From assembly GCA_028227525.1 (NCBI GenBank), contig JAOJAE010000001.1, positions 44,343-108,342 on the forward strand: DNA of 64,000 nt. Direction: 5' to 3'. This stretch comes from Candidatus Pelagibacter sp. (lineage in GTDB: Bacteria > Pseudomonadota > Alphaproteobacteria > Pelagibacterales > Pelagibacteraceae). The notes beneath the pieces were generated by a model. That model made no database searches and had not been told where the DNA came from. It was given only the letters and a program-made list of their open reading frames with translations. The translations under genes were made by a program, and so were the position numbers. Shown piece by piece: positions 57,839 to 64,000 of this stretch; the first letter of the stretch is position 1; each line of letters starts with the position of its first letter.

Positions 57839-57913
57839 GGGCCGTTAGCTCAATAGTAGAGTACTGCATTGACATTGCAGGGGTAGTTGGAGCGTAACCA
57901 ACACGGCCCACCA
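57839..57913 (+). tRNA. tRNA-Val (anticodon GAC) with altered elbow contacts
   Basis: All stems pair: acceptor GGGCCGT/ACGGCCC, D stem GCTC/GAGT (one G-T), anticodon stem CTGCA/TGCAG around TTGACAT, T stem GTTGG/CCAAC, discriminator A, encoded CCA. The loops are unusual. The D loop is AATAGTA, with A where G18 belongs; the T loop is AGCGTAA instead of TTCGANN; and the last variable-loop base is A rather than C. Only the G19-C56 contact is kept as usual. It begins 7 nt after the rpoD stop codon, so it is probably cut from the rpoD transcript. Valine identity rests on the GAC anticodon and A73. Confidence 0.85.
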
Positions 57914-57931
57914 TTTAAACATTATCTATAA

Positions 57932-57958
57932 TTGATAACTTTTAAAAAATGATATAGT
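57932..57958 (+). promoter_or_regulatory. possible promoter before tRNA-Ile2
   Basis: TTGATA (57932-57937) and TATAGT (57953-57958) lie 15 nt apart in the 60-nt gap between the two tRNA genes. Transcription would start a few bases before the tRNA at 57974. The spacer is shorter than the ideal 17, so this is a weak call; read-through from rpoD is the alternative. Confidence 0.35.
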
Positions 57959-57973
57959 TAACTGTAAGATTTT

Positions 57974-58050
57974 GGGCCTGTAGCTCAGTTGGTTAGAGCA
58001 GTACACTCATAATGTATTGGTCCCAGGTTCGAGTCCTGGCGGGCCCACCA
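57974..58050 (+). tRNA. tRNA with CAT anticodon, probably tRNA-Ile2 (lysidine type)
   Basis: A canonical tRNA: acceptor GGGCCTG/CGGGCCC (one T-G pair), D loop AGTTGGTTA, anticodon stem GTACA/TGTAT with loop CTCATAA (anticodon CAT), T arm CCAGG-TTCGAGT-CCTGG, discriminator A, encoded CCA. A CAT anticodon can be initiator Met, elongator Met or Ile2. The first pair is Watson-Crick, so it is not an initiator. The C4-G69 and C5-G68 pairs, known recognition elements for lysidine synthetase TilS, favour Ile2. It ends 9 nt before the convergent mlaC stop. Confidence 0.9.
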
Positions 58051-58059
58051 AAATTATTA

Positions 58060-58644
58060 TTAATTTTTTGAAAACTCTTCTAAAGTTTTAAATAAGGCAT
58101 CTATATCACCATCATTAGAATTTAATATTGATGCAAATTCTTCTTTTTGTGTTCTTGCTAAGCTAAGTCCCTCTATTATTAGATCTCTAATTAGAGGTTC
58201 TTCACGATTTTTTGTGTAGATTCTCCAATCAATTTTTACTTCAGGTCTATCAGGTGTGCTGATTAATACACTATTAACAATTGTATAATTTTCGTTTATG
58301 ACTTTTTTACTTTCAACATTGATTTTGGGATTTGTATATTCAGACAATCTACTAGAAAAACTTTTTAAAAAATAATTTTCAAATAAATCAAAATATATTT
58401 TTTTTTGATTATCGTTTAAATTTTTTCTAGCTGAACCTAGGGAATAATAACCTATTCCTTTTATATCTACAGTTTCCTTGGCTACATTCTTTAAGGCATT
58501 CATTTTTTCTTCTTTTGAGATATTTTTCGACAAAATTTGTGATGCTCTATTCACAGTAGACTGAACAAATATATCAGGCTCAGTAGAGAAAACATGATTA
58601 AAACATAGATTAAAAGATATTATAATTATAAGAATTTTTTTCAT
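58060..58644 (-). CDS. mlaC: MlaC/Ttg2D-type phospholipid-binding ABC substrate protein
   Basis: A 194-residue exported protein (signal peptide MKKILIIIISFNLCFNHVFS) of the toluene-tolerance/MlaC family, which carries phospholipids across the periplasm between the outer-membrane MlaA and the inner-membrane MlaFED transporter. Family-like segments are YYSLGSARKNLNDNQKKIYFDLFENYFLKSFSSRL, VDWRIYTKN-like DWRIYTKNREEPLIRDLIIEGLSLARTQKEEFASIL near the C-terminus. It lies 20 nt after mlaA. The other mla genes are not in this window. Confidence 0.85.
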   Translation of the reverse strand: MKKILIIIISFNLCFNHVFSTEPDIFVQSTVNRASQILSKNISKEEKMNALKNVAKETVDIKGIGYYSLGSARKNLNDNQKKIYFDLFENYFLKSFSSRLSEYTNPKINVESKKVINENYTIVNSVLISTPDRPEVKIDWRIYTKNREEPLIRDLIIEGLSLARTQKEEFASILNSNDGDIDALFKTLEEFSKN

Positions 58645-58664
58645 ATTATAAATTTTTATTTGAA

Positions 58665-59462
58665 TTATTTGTTATCTATTTCTTCCCAGTCTTCCTCATC
58701 TTTATAGATAACTTCCACTGTTCCTCTTTGATTATTCTTAATTTTATTTTCTCTGTCTTGTAAATATAAGCTTCTTAAAGATGCGTAAAAGTCTATTGAA
58801 TTTTTTTCAAGGTTATCTAATGACTCAAGATTATCTGATCTAAAATCAATACCATTTAAAGCTTTGGATATTAGATAAGCCCCCTCACTTAAAAACTCAT
58901 TATTGCCATGCACTGATGCGTTATACCAAGGGTCTCCTCCTAACACATTAGCAAAAGAACCAGCAGTATCTCTTACAGTAGATGGACCTAGTATAGGCAA
59001 GACTACATAACATCCTGGTCCAACACCCCATTTACCAAGGGTCTGACCATAATCTTCTTTTTCATATTTTGGAAAACCCATTTTATTTGCAACATCAACA
59101 GTTCCTAGAAGTCCAACTGTTGTATTCACAACTAATCTGCCAGTATTAATTATTGCTGTTTTAACATCTCCCTGCAAAATATTATTAGGTATTGTTATTA
59201 GAGTTGATAAATTTGTAACTGCATTTTTTGTACCTTTTTGGATAGGATTTGGTAAATTTCTATATCCTTTTGCTATTGGTTTAATAAGAGCTTTATCTAA
59301 ACCCTGATTAAATGCAAAAGTTGCTCTATTCAATTTTTCAAAACAATCTTTTATTTCTTTTGGTTGATCTTTTTTTAATGCTAATTCTCCATCAGATCCT
59401 GCATTTGCATTAAATGCCAATAAAAAAATATAAATTATTGTTACTGTTAATTTTTTGAGCAT
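58665..59462 (-). CDS. mlaA: MlaA/VacJ family outer-membrane phospholipid transport protein
   Basis: MlaA removes phospholipids from the outer leaflet of the outer membrane and hands them to MlaC. Family landmarks are NRATFAFNQGLDKALIKPIAKGYRNLPNPIQKGTKNAVTNLSTLITIPNNILQGD, GRLVVNTTVGLLGTVDVANKMGFPKYEKEDYGQTLGKWGVGPGCYVVLPILGPSTVRD-type segments, in the right order. The 265-residue protein has a signal peptide ending LLAFNANAG with no lipobox cysteine, although most MlaA proteins are lipoproteins. It is the first gene of mlaA-mlaC and diverges from the amidase gene. Confidence 0.9.
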   Translation of the reverse strand: MLKKLTVTIIYIFLLAFNANAGSDGELALKKDQPKEIKDCFEKLNRATFAFNQGLDKALIKPIAKGYRNLPNPIQKGTKNAVTNLSTLITIPNNILQGDVKTAIINTGRLVVNTTVGLLGTVDVANKMGFPKYEKEDYGQTLGKWGVGPGCYVVLPILGPSTVRDTAGSFANVLGGDPWYNASVHGNNEFLSEGAYLISKALNGIDFRSDNLESLDNLEKNSIDFYASLRSLYLQDRENKIKNNQRGTVEVIYKDEEDWEEIDNK

Positions 59463-59566
59463 ATCAGACTATATATTATATAATTATTGTTTATTAAATA
59501 ACATTTAATTTTAAAAAATGTCTACAAAGTGTTTATAAATAGTCAAAATTTATACCCAAACTGAGC

Positions 59567-60304
59567 ATGTATACAACTTATAATTATTCCCCAAACTTTG
59601 AGTTAAAAAAAAGAAAACCGGATCAAATTAAATTTATTATTTTCCATTATACAGGAATGAAAAAAGAATCAGAGGCAATAGAAAGACTGACTAGCATAAA
59701 ATCTAAAGTGAGCTGTCACTATTTAATTAAAAACAATGGAGAAATAGTCGTTATGGTGCCAGATTTGTATGAAGCATGGCATGCTGGAGTATCCTCTTGG
59801 AAAAATTTTAATTCTTTAAATAAGAATTCAATTGGAATTGAAATAAGTAATCCAGGTCATGATTTTAATTATAAGAGATTTTCCAAAAAACAAATTCAAT
59901 CGATAAAAAAACTAAGTAGATTTTTAATCAAAAAGTATAAGATTGATCAAAAAAATATTTTAGGTCACTCTGACATTGCTCCTAACAGAAAAAAAGATCC
60001 TGGTGAAAAATTTCCATGGAAATATTTAGCTAAATTTAGAATTGGTATTTGGCATTCACTATCAGTAAAGACTCTTGTTAAAAATAGAAGAAAAAAAATA
60101 AACTCCACAGATAAAAATTTTTTTTTTGGTTATCTATCAAAAATTGGATATTCAATTAAAAACTCAACAAAAATAAAAAAAGACGAATTTGCAATTTTTT
60201 TAATTAGTGCTTTTCAAAGAAGATTTAGACAAGAATTAATAAATGGCAAAATTGACCAAGAATGTTTGCTTATAAGTAAAAATTTGGCAAAAAAATTGAA
60301 TTAA
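59567..60304 (+). CDS. N-acetylmuramoyl-L-alanine amidase (amidase_2 family)
   Basis: A zinc amidase of 245 residues that cuts the bond between muramic acid and the stem peptide. Zinc and catalytic residues appear as H27 (FIIFHYTG), the histidine in EAWHAG or GHSDIAPNRKKDPGEKFPW, and the aspartate in KKDPG. No signal peptide is seen, so it may act on recycled muropeptides in the cytoplasm, like AmpD. The C-terminal 70 residues are charged and resemble the PG-binding tail of AmiD only weakly. The gene ends 41 nt before RNase P RNA. Confidence 0.87.
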   Translation: MYTTYNYSPNFELKKRKPDQIKFIIFHYTGMKKESEAIERLTSIKSKVSCHYLIKNNGEIVVMVPDLYEAWHAGVSSWKNFNSLNKNSIGIEISNPGHDFNYKRFSKKQIQSIKKLSRFLIKKYKIDQKNILGHSDIAPNRKKDPGEKFPWKYLAKFRIGIWHSLSVKTLVKNRRKKINSTDKNFFFGYLSKIGYSIKNSTKIKKDEFAIFLISAFQRRFRQELINGKIDQECLLISKNLAKKLN

Positions 60305-60344
60305 AATTTCTTGCACTTTTCAAGTTTGATAATAGATTGTTAGG

Positions 60345-60699
60345 GCCAGATAAATGATTTATCGCTTTAATTTTTATTAAAGAGGAAAGTCCGGGCTCCA
60401 CAAGGATACAGTGCCAGATAATACCTGGCGGGGGTAACCCTAGGGATAGTGCCACAGAAAATAAACCGCCATAACATGGCAAGGGTGAAAAGGTGTGGTA
60501 AGAGCACACCGGTTCTATTGGTAACAATGAACGCTGGAAAACCCCACTGGGAGCAAGACTAAGTAGAGATGACATTGTTGAAAAACTAAAAGCCATCCTT
60601 GGCTAGTCATCAGGGTTAGTTGCTTGAGCTTAAGAGTGATCTTAAGCCTAGACAAATGATAGGTTTAAATGACAGAACCCGGCTTATAGTTTATCTGGC
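60345..60699 (+). ncRNA. rnpB: RNase P RNA (bacterial type A)
   Basis: The catalytic RNA that matures tRNA 5' ends. The terminal helix P1 pairs GCCAGATAAA (60345-60354) with TTTATCTGGC (60690-60699). The conserved cores are GAGGAAAGTCCGGGCTCC at 60382-60399 and ACAGAACCCGGCTTA at 60672-60686, and the AGGGTGAAA...GGTAAGAGC specificity region lies at about 60482-60506. Ends are set by P1 and may be off by a few bases. A short reading frame on the opposite strand inside it is not a gene. Confidence 0.95.
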
Positions 60700-60745
60700 A
60701 AAACTTTTCACAATCTAAATAACATATAAAATAAATGTTCACGTT

Positions 60746-60765
60746 TTGACTCACTAATGAGTCAA
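60746..60765. repeat. perfect inverted repeat with two GANTC sites after rnpB
   Basis: TTGACTCA (60746-60753) and TGAGTCAA (60758-60765) form perfect 8-bp arms around a 4-nt loop, and a T-rich run (60774-60780) follows after 8 nt. It may be a weak intrinsic terminator for rnpB. Each arm holds a GANTC methylation site (60748-60752 and 60759-60763), so a regulatory role upstream of the division cluster is an alternative. Confidence 0.5.
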
Positions 60766-60884
60766 TAATGTTCTGTTTTTTCAATCCATGACACTTAGTG
60801 CTTAATTATAATTGTTTGAATTAATTATCACATCGGATATTAAAAAAGCCATTAACAACAGTCAAAATGAACAAGATTCAAGAT

Positions 60885-60913
60885 TTGACACTAAATTAAA
60901 TTACCCATATATT
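60885..60913 (+). promoter_or_regulatory. sigma-70 promoter of the division (mra) cluster
   Basis: A near-consensus promoter: -35 TTGACA (60885-60890), 17-nt spacer, -10 TATATT (60908-60913). The expected start point is about 60920, some 35 nt before the mraZ ATG. The -10 lies between the first two of three MraZ-type boxes, so the element is well placed for repression. It is the only strong promoter-like pair in the 256-nt gap (60700-60955). Confidence 0.75.
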
Positions 60914-60927
60914 CCCATATATTCCCA
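60904..60927. promoter_or_regulatory. MraZ operator: three TGGG boxes at 10-bp spacing
   Basis: On the minus strand the repeat reads TGGG three times in direct orientation, at 60904-60907, 60914-60917 and 60924-60927, each separated by exactly 10 bp, with AATATA filling the two gaps. Three TGGGN repeats with 5-nt spacers are the known DNA target of MraZ in E. coli. The boxes overlap the -10 and start region of the promoter just before mraZ, as expected for autorepression. Confidence 0.75.
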
Positions 60928-60955
60928 ATTATGGAATTTATAAATTATAAAATAT

Positions 60956-61423
60956 ATGTTTTTATCTACTTACGAGAACAAACTAGACAAAAAGGGAAGG
61001 GTTTCCGTGCCTGCTAGCTTTAGATCTTATTTATCAAATCTAGGTTACAACGGTGTTATTTGCTATCCTTCTTTTAATAATGTTTCAATTGAAGCTTGCT
61101 CTCAAGATAGAATAGAAAAAATTTCTTCTGCAATAGATTCTTTAAATCCATTTGAAGAAAAAAGAGATTTTTTTGCTACATCAATTTTAGCAGAAAGTAT
61201 TAATTTACAATTTGATAGTGAAGGAAGAATTTCACTTTCATCAAAATTATTAAAGCATTCAAAGATAAAAAGTAGCATGTTGTTTGTTGGTCAAGGTCAA
61301 ACGTTCCAGATATGGGAGCCAACAGCATTTGAAAAATTTAAGGTAACTGCAAGAAAAAAAGCAAATCTAAACCGTGCTAACCTTAAATGGGAAAAACATT
61401 TTAACAACAACGAGGGGAAATAA
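60956..61423 (+). CDS. mraZ: transcriptional regulator MraZ
   Basis: MraZ represses the division/cell-wall (dcw) cluster that it heads. The 155-residue protein has two SpoVT/AbrB-like halves: FLSTYENKLDKKGRVSVPASFRSYL at the N-terminus and ILAESINLQFDSEGRISLSSKLLKH in the second half. Three matching operator boxes sit 29-52 nt upstream. It ends 3 nt before ftsZ, and the ftsZ ribosome binding site (GAGGGG) lies inside its last codons. Confidence 0.94.
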   Translation: MFLSTYENKLDKKGRVSVPASFRSYLSNLGYNGVICYPSFNNVSIEACSQDRIEKISSAIDSLNPFEEKRDFFATSILAESINLQFDSEGRISLSSKLLKHSKIKSSMLFVGQGQTFQIWEPTAFEKFKVTARKKANLNRANLKWEKHFNNNEGK

Positions 61424-61426
61424 CAG

Positions 61427-62905
61427 ATGACAATTAACTTTAAAACACCAGAAATCAAAGAATTACAACCACGACTATTAGTAATGGGAGTTGGTGGAGC
61501 AGGCGGAAACGCAATTAATGAGATGATTGAAAATAATCTACAGGGCGTAGAGTTTATAGCAGTTAATACTGATGCGCAGGATTTAAAGTTAAGTAAATGT
61601 AAAACAAGAATTCAAATTGGTTTAAATTTAACCAAAGGATTAGGTGCTGGTGCAAAACTTGATATAGGTCAAGCAGCTGCAGACGAATCTTTAAATGAAA
61701 TTGTAAATACTTTGCAAGGTGCAAATATGGTTTTTATTGCAGCTGGTATGGGTGGTGGAACAGGCACTGGTGCTGCCCATGTCATTGCTAGAGCTGCAAA
61801 AGAATTAAATATTTTAACTGTAGGAGTTGTGACTCTTCCATTCTTATACGAAGGCCCCTCTAGAATGAGAAGAGCACAACAAGGTTTGGAAGAATTAAGA
61901 AAACATGTTGATACAATAATTGTTATTCCAAATCAAAATTTGTTCAAAATTGCAAACGAGCAAACAACTTTTGAAGACTCTTTTAATCTTTCAAATAATG
62001 TTTTGATGCATGGAGTTCAAAGCATAACGGATCTGATGGTTAGACCAGGTTTGATCAATCTTGATTTTGCTGATGTAGAAACTGTTATGGCTTCAATGGG
62101 TAAAGCAATGATGGGAACTGGTGAAGCAGAAGGAGAAGGTAGAGCTCTCAAAGCTGCAGAGATGGCAGTTAGCAATCCATTAATTGATGACTATACTCTT
62201 AAAGGCGCAAAAGGATTATTAGTTAATATTACTGGTGGAAAGGATCTCAAACTTTTTGAAGTTGATGAAGCAGTTAATAAAGTTAGAGCAGAAGTTGATC
62301 CAGAAGCAGAATTAATTATTGGTGCTATCACTGATGCTGAATTAGATGGAAAAATGAGAGTTTCTATTGTTGCAACATCATTAGATGGTCAACAGCCAGA
62401 AACTAAATCTGTGATAAACATGGTTCATCGTATTCAAAATAGAAATCCTGGATATTCAGATTTTTCTAACATTGGATCATCTGCATCTTTTAACTTTTCA
62501 AATACAATTTCTAATCCTATTTCACATGGTGCAAATGCACTTAAAGTTGAGAATGAAATTGTTCAAGAGCATACTCAAGAACAGATTAATACAAGTGTTA
62601 CAAATGAAGAGACAGTTCATAGTAATAGTTTTGAAACAGAAAGCGTTGTCGAAGATAGTTCTGTTAATGAAATGGAAAAATCTTTTACTCAAGAAGCAAT
62701 GGAATCAACTCAAGAGCAAACAGTTGAAGAAACTATTCAAGAGGATGTTTCTAATGATCTTAAAGAATTTGGTGTTGACTCAGATGCACCAGATTTATTT
62801 AGCTCAGAAACTGAAAATTCAAGTTCAGACGACTTATTATCTTCAAGTGATGAAGAGGATGATGATCTTGAGATACCAGCATTCTTAAGAAGACAAAAAA
62901 ATTAA
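61427..62905 (+). CDS. ftsZ: cell division protein FtsZ
   Basis: FtsZ polymerises into the division ring. The GTP-binding tubulin signature GGGTGTG is at 109-115, the N-terminal nucleotide loop is [11 protein letters not shown], and the catalytic T7 loop is [12 protein letters not shown] long acidic, glutamine-rich linker (about 130 residues, low complexity) leads to the C-terminal peptide [12 protein letters not shown] that binds FtsA/ZipA-type partners. Length 492. Its place directly after mraZ, before rsmH, is unusual, as ftsZ normally ends the cluster. Whether another ftsZ exists cannot be told here. Confidence 0.97.
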   Translation: MTINFKTPEIKELQPRLLVMGVGGAGGNAINEMIENNLQGVEFIAVNTDAQDLKLSKCKTRIQIGLNLTKGLGAGAKLDIGQAAADESLNEIVNTLQGANMVFIAAGMGGGTGTGAAHVIARAAKELNILTVGVVTLPFLYEGPSRMRRAQQGLEELRKHVDTIIVIPNQNLFKIANEQTTFEDSFNLSNNVLMHGVQSITDLMVRPGLINLDFADVETVMASMGKAMMGTGEAEGEGRALKAAEMAVSNPLIDDYTLKGAKGLLVNITGGKDLKLFEVDEAVNKVRAEVDPEAELIIGAITDAELDGKMRVSIVATSLDGQQPETKSVINMVHRIQNRNPGYSDFSNIGSSASFNFSNTISNPISHGANALKVENEIVQEHTQEQINTSVTNEETVHSNSFETESVVEDSSVNEMEKSFTQEAMESTQEQTVEETIQEDVSNDLKEFGVDSDAPDLFSSETENSSSDDLLSSSDEEDDDLEIPAFLRRQKN

Positions 62906-62923
62906 TGGTCTTCAAAGAAATAA

Positions 62924-63934
62924 ATGGACGCCACCATAGTACCGGAAGTACAAAAGCATTACCCGGTACTGCTAAAAGAAATTATTAGCATTATTTCCCC
63001 TCAATATGGTGGCACATTTATAGACAGTACTTTTGGTCAAGGTGGTTATTCAAAAAAAATACTAGAGTTTAAAAATACTAAAGTAATAGCTTTAGATCGT
63101 GATATTGAAAGTGAAACAAAAGCCAATTTATTTAAAAATAAATTTGAAGATAGATTTTTATTTAAAAATATTAAATTTAGTCAGCTAAACAATTTAAAAC
63201 TTAAAAACGAGAATGTTAAAGGAGTGATATTCGATCTTGGATATTCCTACACCCAAATAAAGGACCCTAAAAAAGGATTATCATTTAAATCTGAAGGTAA
63301 TTTAAATATGCAAATGGGTTTAAATAATTATTCAGCTGAAGATGCAATAAATAAGTTGGACGAAAAAGAGCTTGATAAGATATTTAAATTTTTTGGAGAA
63401 GAAAAAGAAAGCAAATTTATAGCAAGAAATATTGTTAAAGAAAGATCAAAAAAAAAGATAGATACACAAACTCTAGTTAAGATCATAGATAACACAAAAA
63501 GAAAAAAAAACTTTAAAGTTCATAGTGCTACTAAAGTTTTTCAAGCTTTAAGAATTTTAGTTAATAAAGAAATTAGCGAATTGATTTTTGGACTTATTAA
63601 TGCAACTAAGGTCTTAAAAAAAGATGGAGTTTTAGCTGTTGTTACATTTCATTCGCTAGAGGATAAAATCGTTAAATATTTTTTCAAAAGTTTATCTGAA
63701 CAAAAAAGTGTATCTAGATATGCCCCTATTACAGAGCAGCCTGATACGTTACTTAGATTAATCAAAAAAAAAGCAATTGTTCCCTCTAACGAAGAGATTA
63801 ATGAAAATTTGCCATCAAGATCAGCAAAACTTAGGTATGCGATTAAAAAAACTGACTTTTATGATTTTAAAACTGATGTTTTAGAAAAATTTAGCAACTT
63901 AATTGAGATAGAAAATTTTGGAAATAAGTTATGA
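62924..63934 (+). CDS. rsmH: 16S rRNA (cytosine-1402 N4)-methyltransferase
   Basis: RsmH (MraW) methylates C1402 in the ribosomal decoding centre. Family segments are [25 protein letters not shown] (SAM loop), [53 protein letters not shown] and [18 protein letters not shown]. At 336 residues it is slightly long. It begins 18 nt after ftsZ; two nested inverted repeats surround its start (see 62938-62970). It ends in an ATGA overlap with the next gene. Confidence 0.96.
   Translation: MDATIVPEVQKHYPVLLKEIISIISPQYGGTFIDSTFGQGGYSKKILEFKNTKVIALDRDIESETKANLFKNKFEDRFLFKNIKFSQLNNLKLKNENVKGVIFDLGYSYTQIKDPKKGLSFKSEGNLNMQMGLNNYSAEDAINKLDEKELDKIFKFFGEEKESKFIARNIVKERSKKKIDTQTLVKIIDNTKRKKNFKVHSATKVFQALRILVNKEISELIFGLINATKVLKKDGVLAVVTFHSLEDKIVKYFFKSLSEQKSVSRYAPITEQPDTLLRLIKKKAIVPSNEEINENLPSRSAKLRYAIKKTDFYDFKTDVLEKFSNLIEIENFGNKL
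62938..62970. repeat. inverted repeat at the start of rsmH
   Basis: AGTACCGG (62938-62945) and CCGGTACT (62963-62970) are perfect 8-bp arms, 17 nt apart, within codons 5-16 of rsmH. They are GC-richer than the surroundings. The second arm encodes part of the conserved HYPVLL motif, so chance cannot be excluded. Confidence 0.35.
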
Positions 63935-64000
63935 AAAAAATTGCTTTAGTAATAGTTATTTTTTCATTAATTTTATCTACTGCAATTATTAAAAATTCTG
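63931..64000 (+). CDS. ftsL: FtsL-like cell division protein, N-terminal start (runs off the window)
   Basis: The last 70 nt contain an ATG overlapping the rsmH stop as ATGA and encode [20 protein letters not shown], a short charged start followed by one membrane helix. Position directly after rsmH and this topology fit FtsL, the bitopic divisome protein that follows mraW in most dcw clusters. Only 23 residues are visible, so the call rests on position. Confidence 0.55.
   Translation, partial: MKKIALVIVIFSLILSTAIIKNS

Noticed and set aside
57974..58050. Elongator tRNA-Met as the identity of the CAT tRNA
   Set aside because: Not excluded fully, but the C4-G69 and C5-G68 pairs and the TTGGTC variable region fit Ile2 better.
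60270..60596. Minus-strand open frame of 108 codons after the amidase
   Set aside because: It is antisense to RNase P RNA, whose conserved core and P1 helix are unmistakable.
1..64000. CRISPR arrays, insertion sequences, prophage genes, restriction or toxin-antitoxin loci
   Set aside because: None seen. The only DNA methylase is the orphan CcrM, and no repeated spacer-like units, transposases or integrases are present.

Overview
The window looks like a piece of a SAR11 (Pelagibacterales, Alphaproteobacteria) chromosome. The evidence is very low GC, intergenic gaps of mostly 0-100 nt, heavily overlapping genes, and an alphaproteobacterial gene set: CcrM-type methylase, split b/b' ATP synthase stalk, petABC with a Tat-type Rieske protein, and beta-carotene/retinal genes for a proteorhodopsin lifestyle. 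No insertion sequence, prophage, CRISPR array or toxin-antitoxin locus is visible, and nearly all of it is coding.

Layout. 1-11.8 kb: one long minus-strand run reading dciA-dsbA-smc-atpI-atpB-atpE-atpF'-atpF-crtI-crtB-crtY-blh-ispH-thrB; the F0 ATP synthase genes sit directly upstream of the retinal pathway. 11.8-22.3 kb: repair and housekeeping genes (mutY, an FAD monooxygenase, ccrM, rnhB, a 44-residue membrane protein, UDG, a TPR protein, ispE, tRNA-Gln, cca, greA, hemF, trmL). 22.3-24.9 kb: the cytochrome bc1 operon. 24.9-31 kb: ychF-pth-rplY-prs-pgeF-midA-lgt on the minus strand, with ubiK opposite. 31-33.5 kb: an EnvZ/OmpR-like two-component pair plus a MarR regulator. 33.5-43.1 kb: ilvE, pgsA, uvrC, folB, a pteridine-reductase-like SDR, uvrB, aspC and an Atm1-type ABC exporter. 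43.2-49.2 kb: the most accessory-looking part, with two NAD(P)-binding proteins, an HxlR regulator with a paired operator, trxB, an ELM1-family protein, a 2OG-Fe(II) oxygenase and an ATP-grasp ligase. 49.2-58 kb: carB/carA, yqeY, dnaG, rpoD and two tRNA genes. 58-60.7 kb: mlaC, mlaA, an amidase and RNase P RNA. 60.7-64 kb: the start of the division cluster, with a regulated promoter, then mraZ-ftsZ-rsmH-ftsL(start).

How the genes work together. Isoprenoid genes (ispH, ispE) feed carotenoid genes (crtB, crtI, crtY), and blh cleaves beta-carotene to retinal. A rhodopsin gene, which is not in this window, would then pump protons that the adjacent ATP synthase and the bc1 complex also handle. CcrM target sites lie inside the predicted ccrM promoter and upstream of mraZ/ftsZ, which suggests methylation-linked cell-cycle control.

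Most worth checking: a tRNA-Val(GAC) with perfect stems but several altered elbow contacts; an SMC protein with no recognisable hinge; the GANTC-loaded ccrM promoter; a textbook mra promoter overlapped by three MraZ boxes; a two-site HxlR operator; DnaG without three of four zinc ligands; and convergent genes that share one TTAA as both stop codons. All family calls come from reading the sequence and from recall of families; no database search was run.
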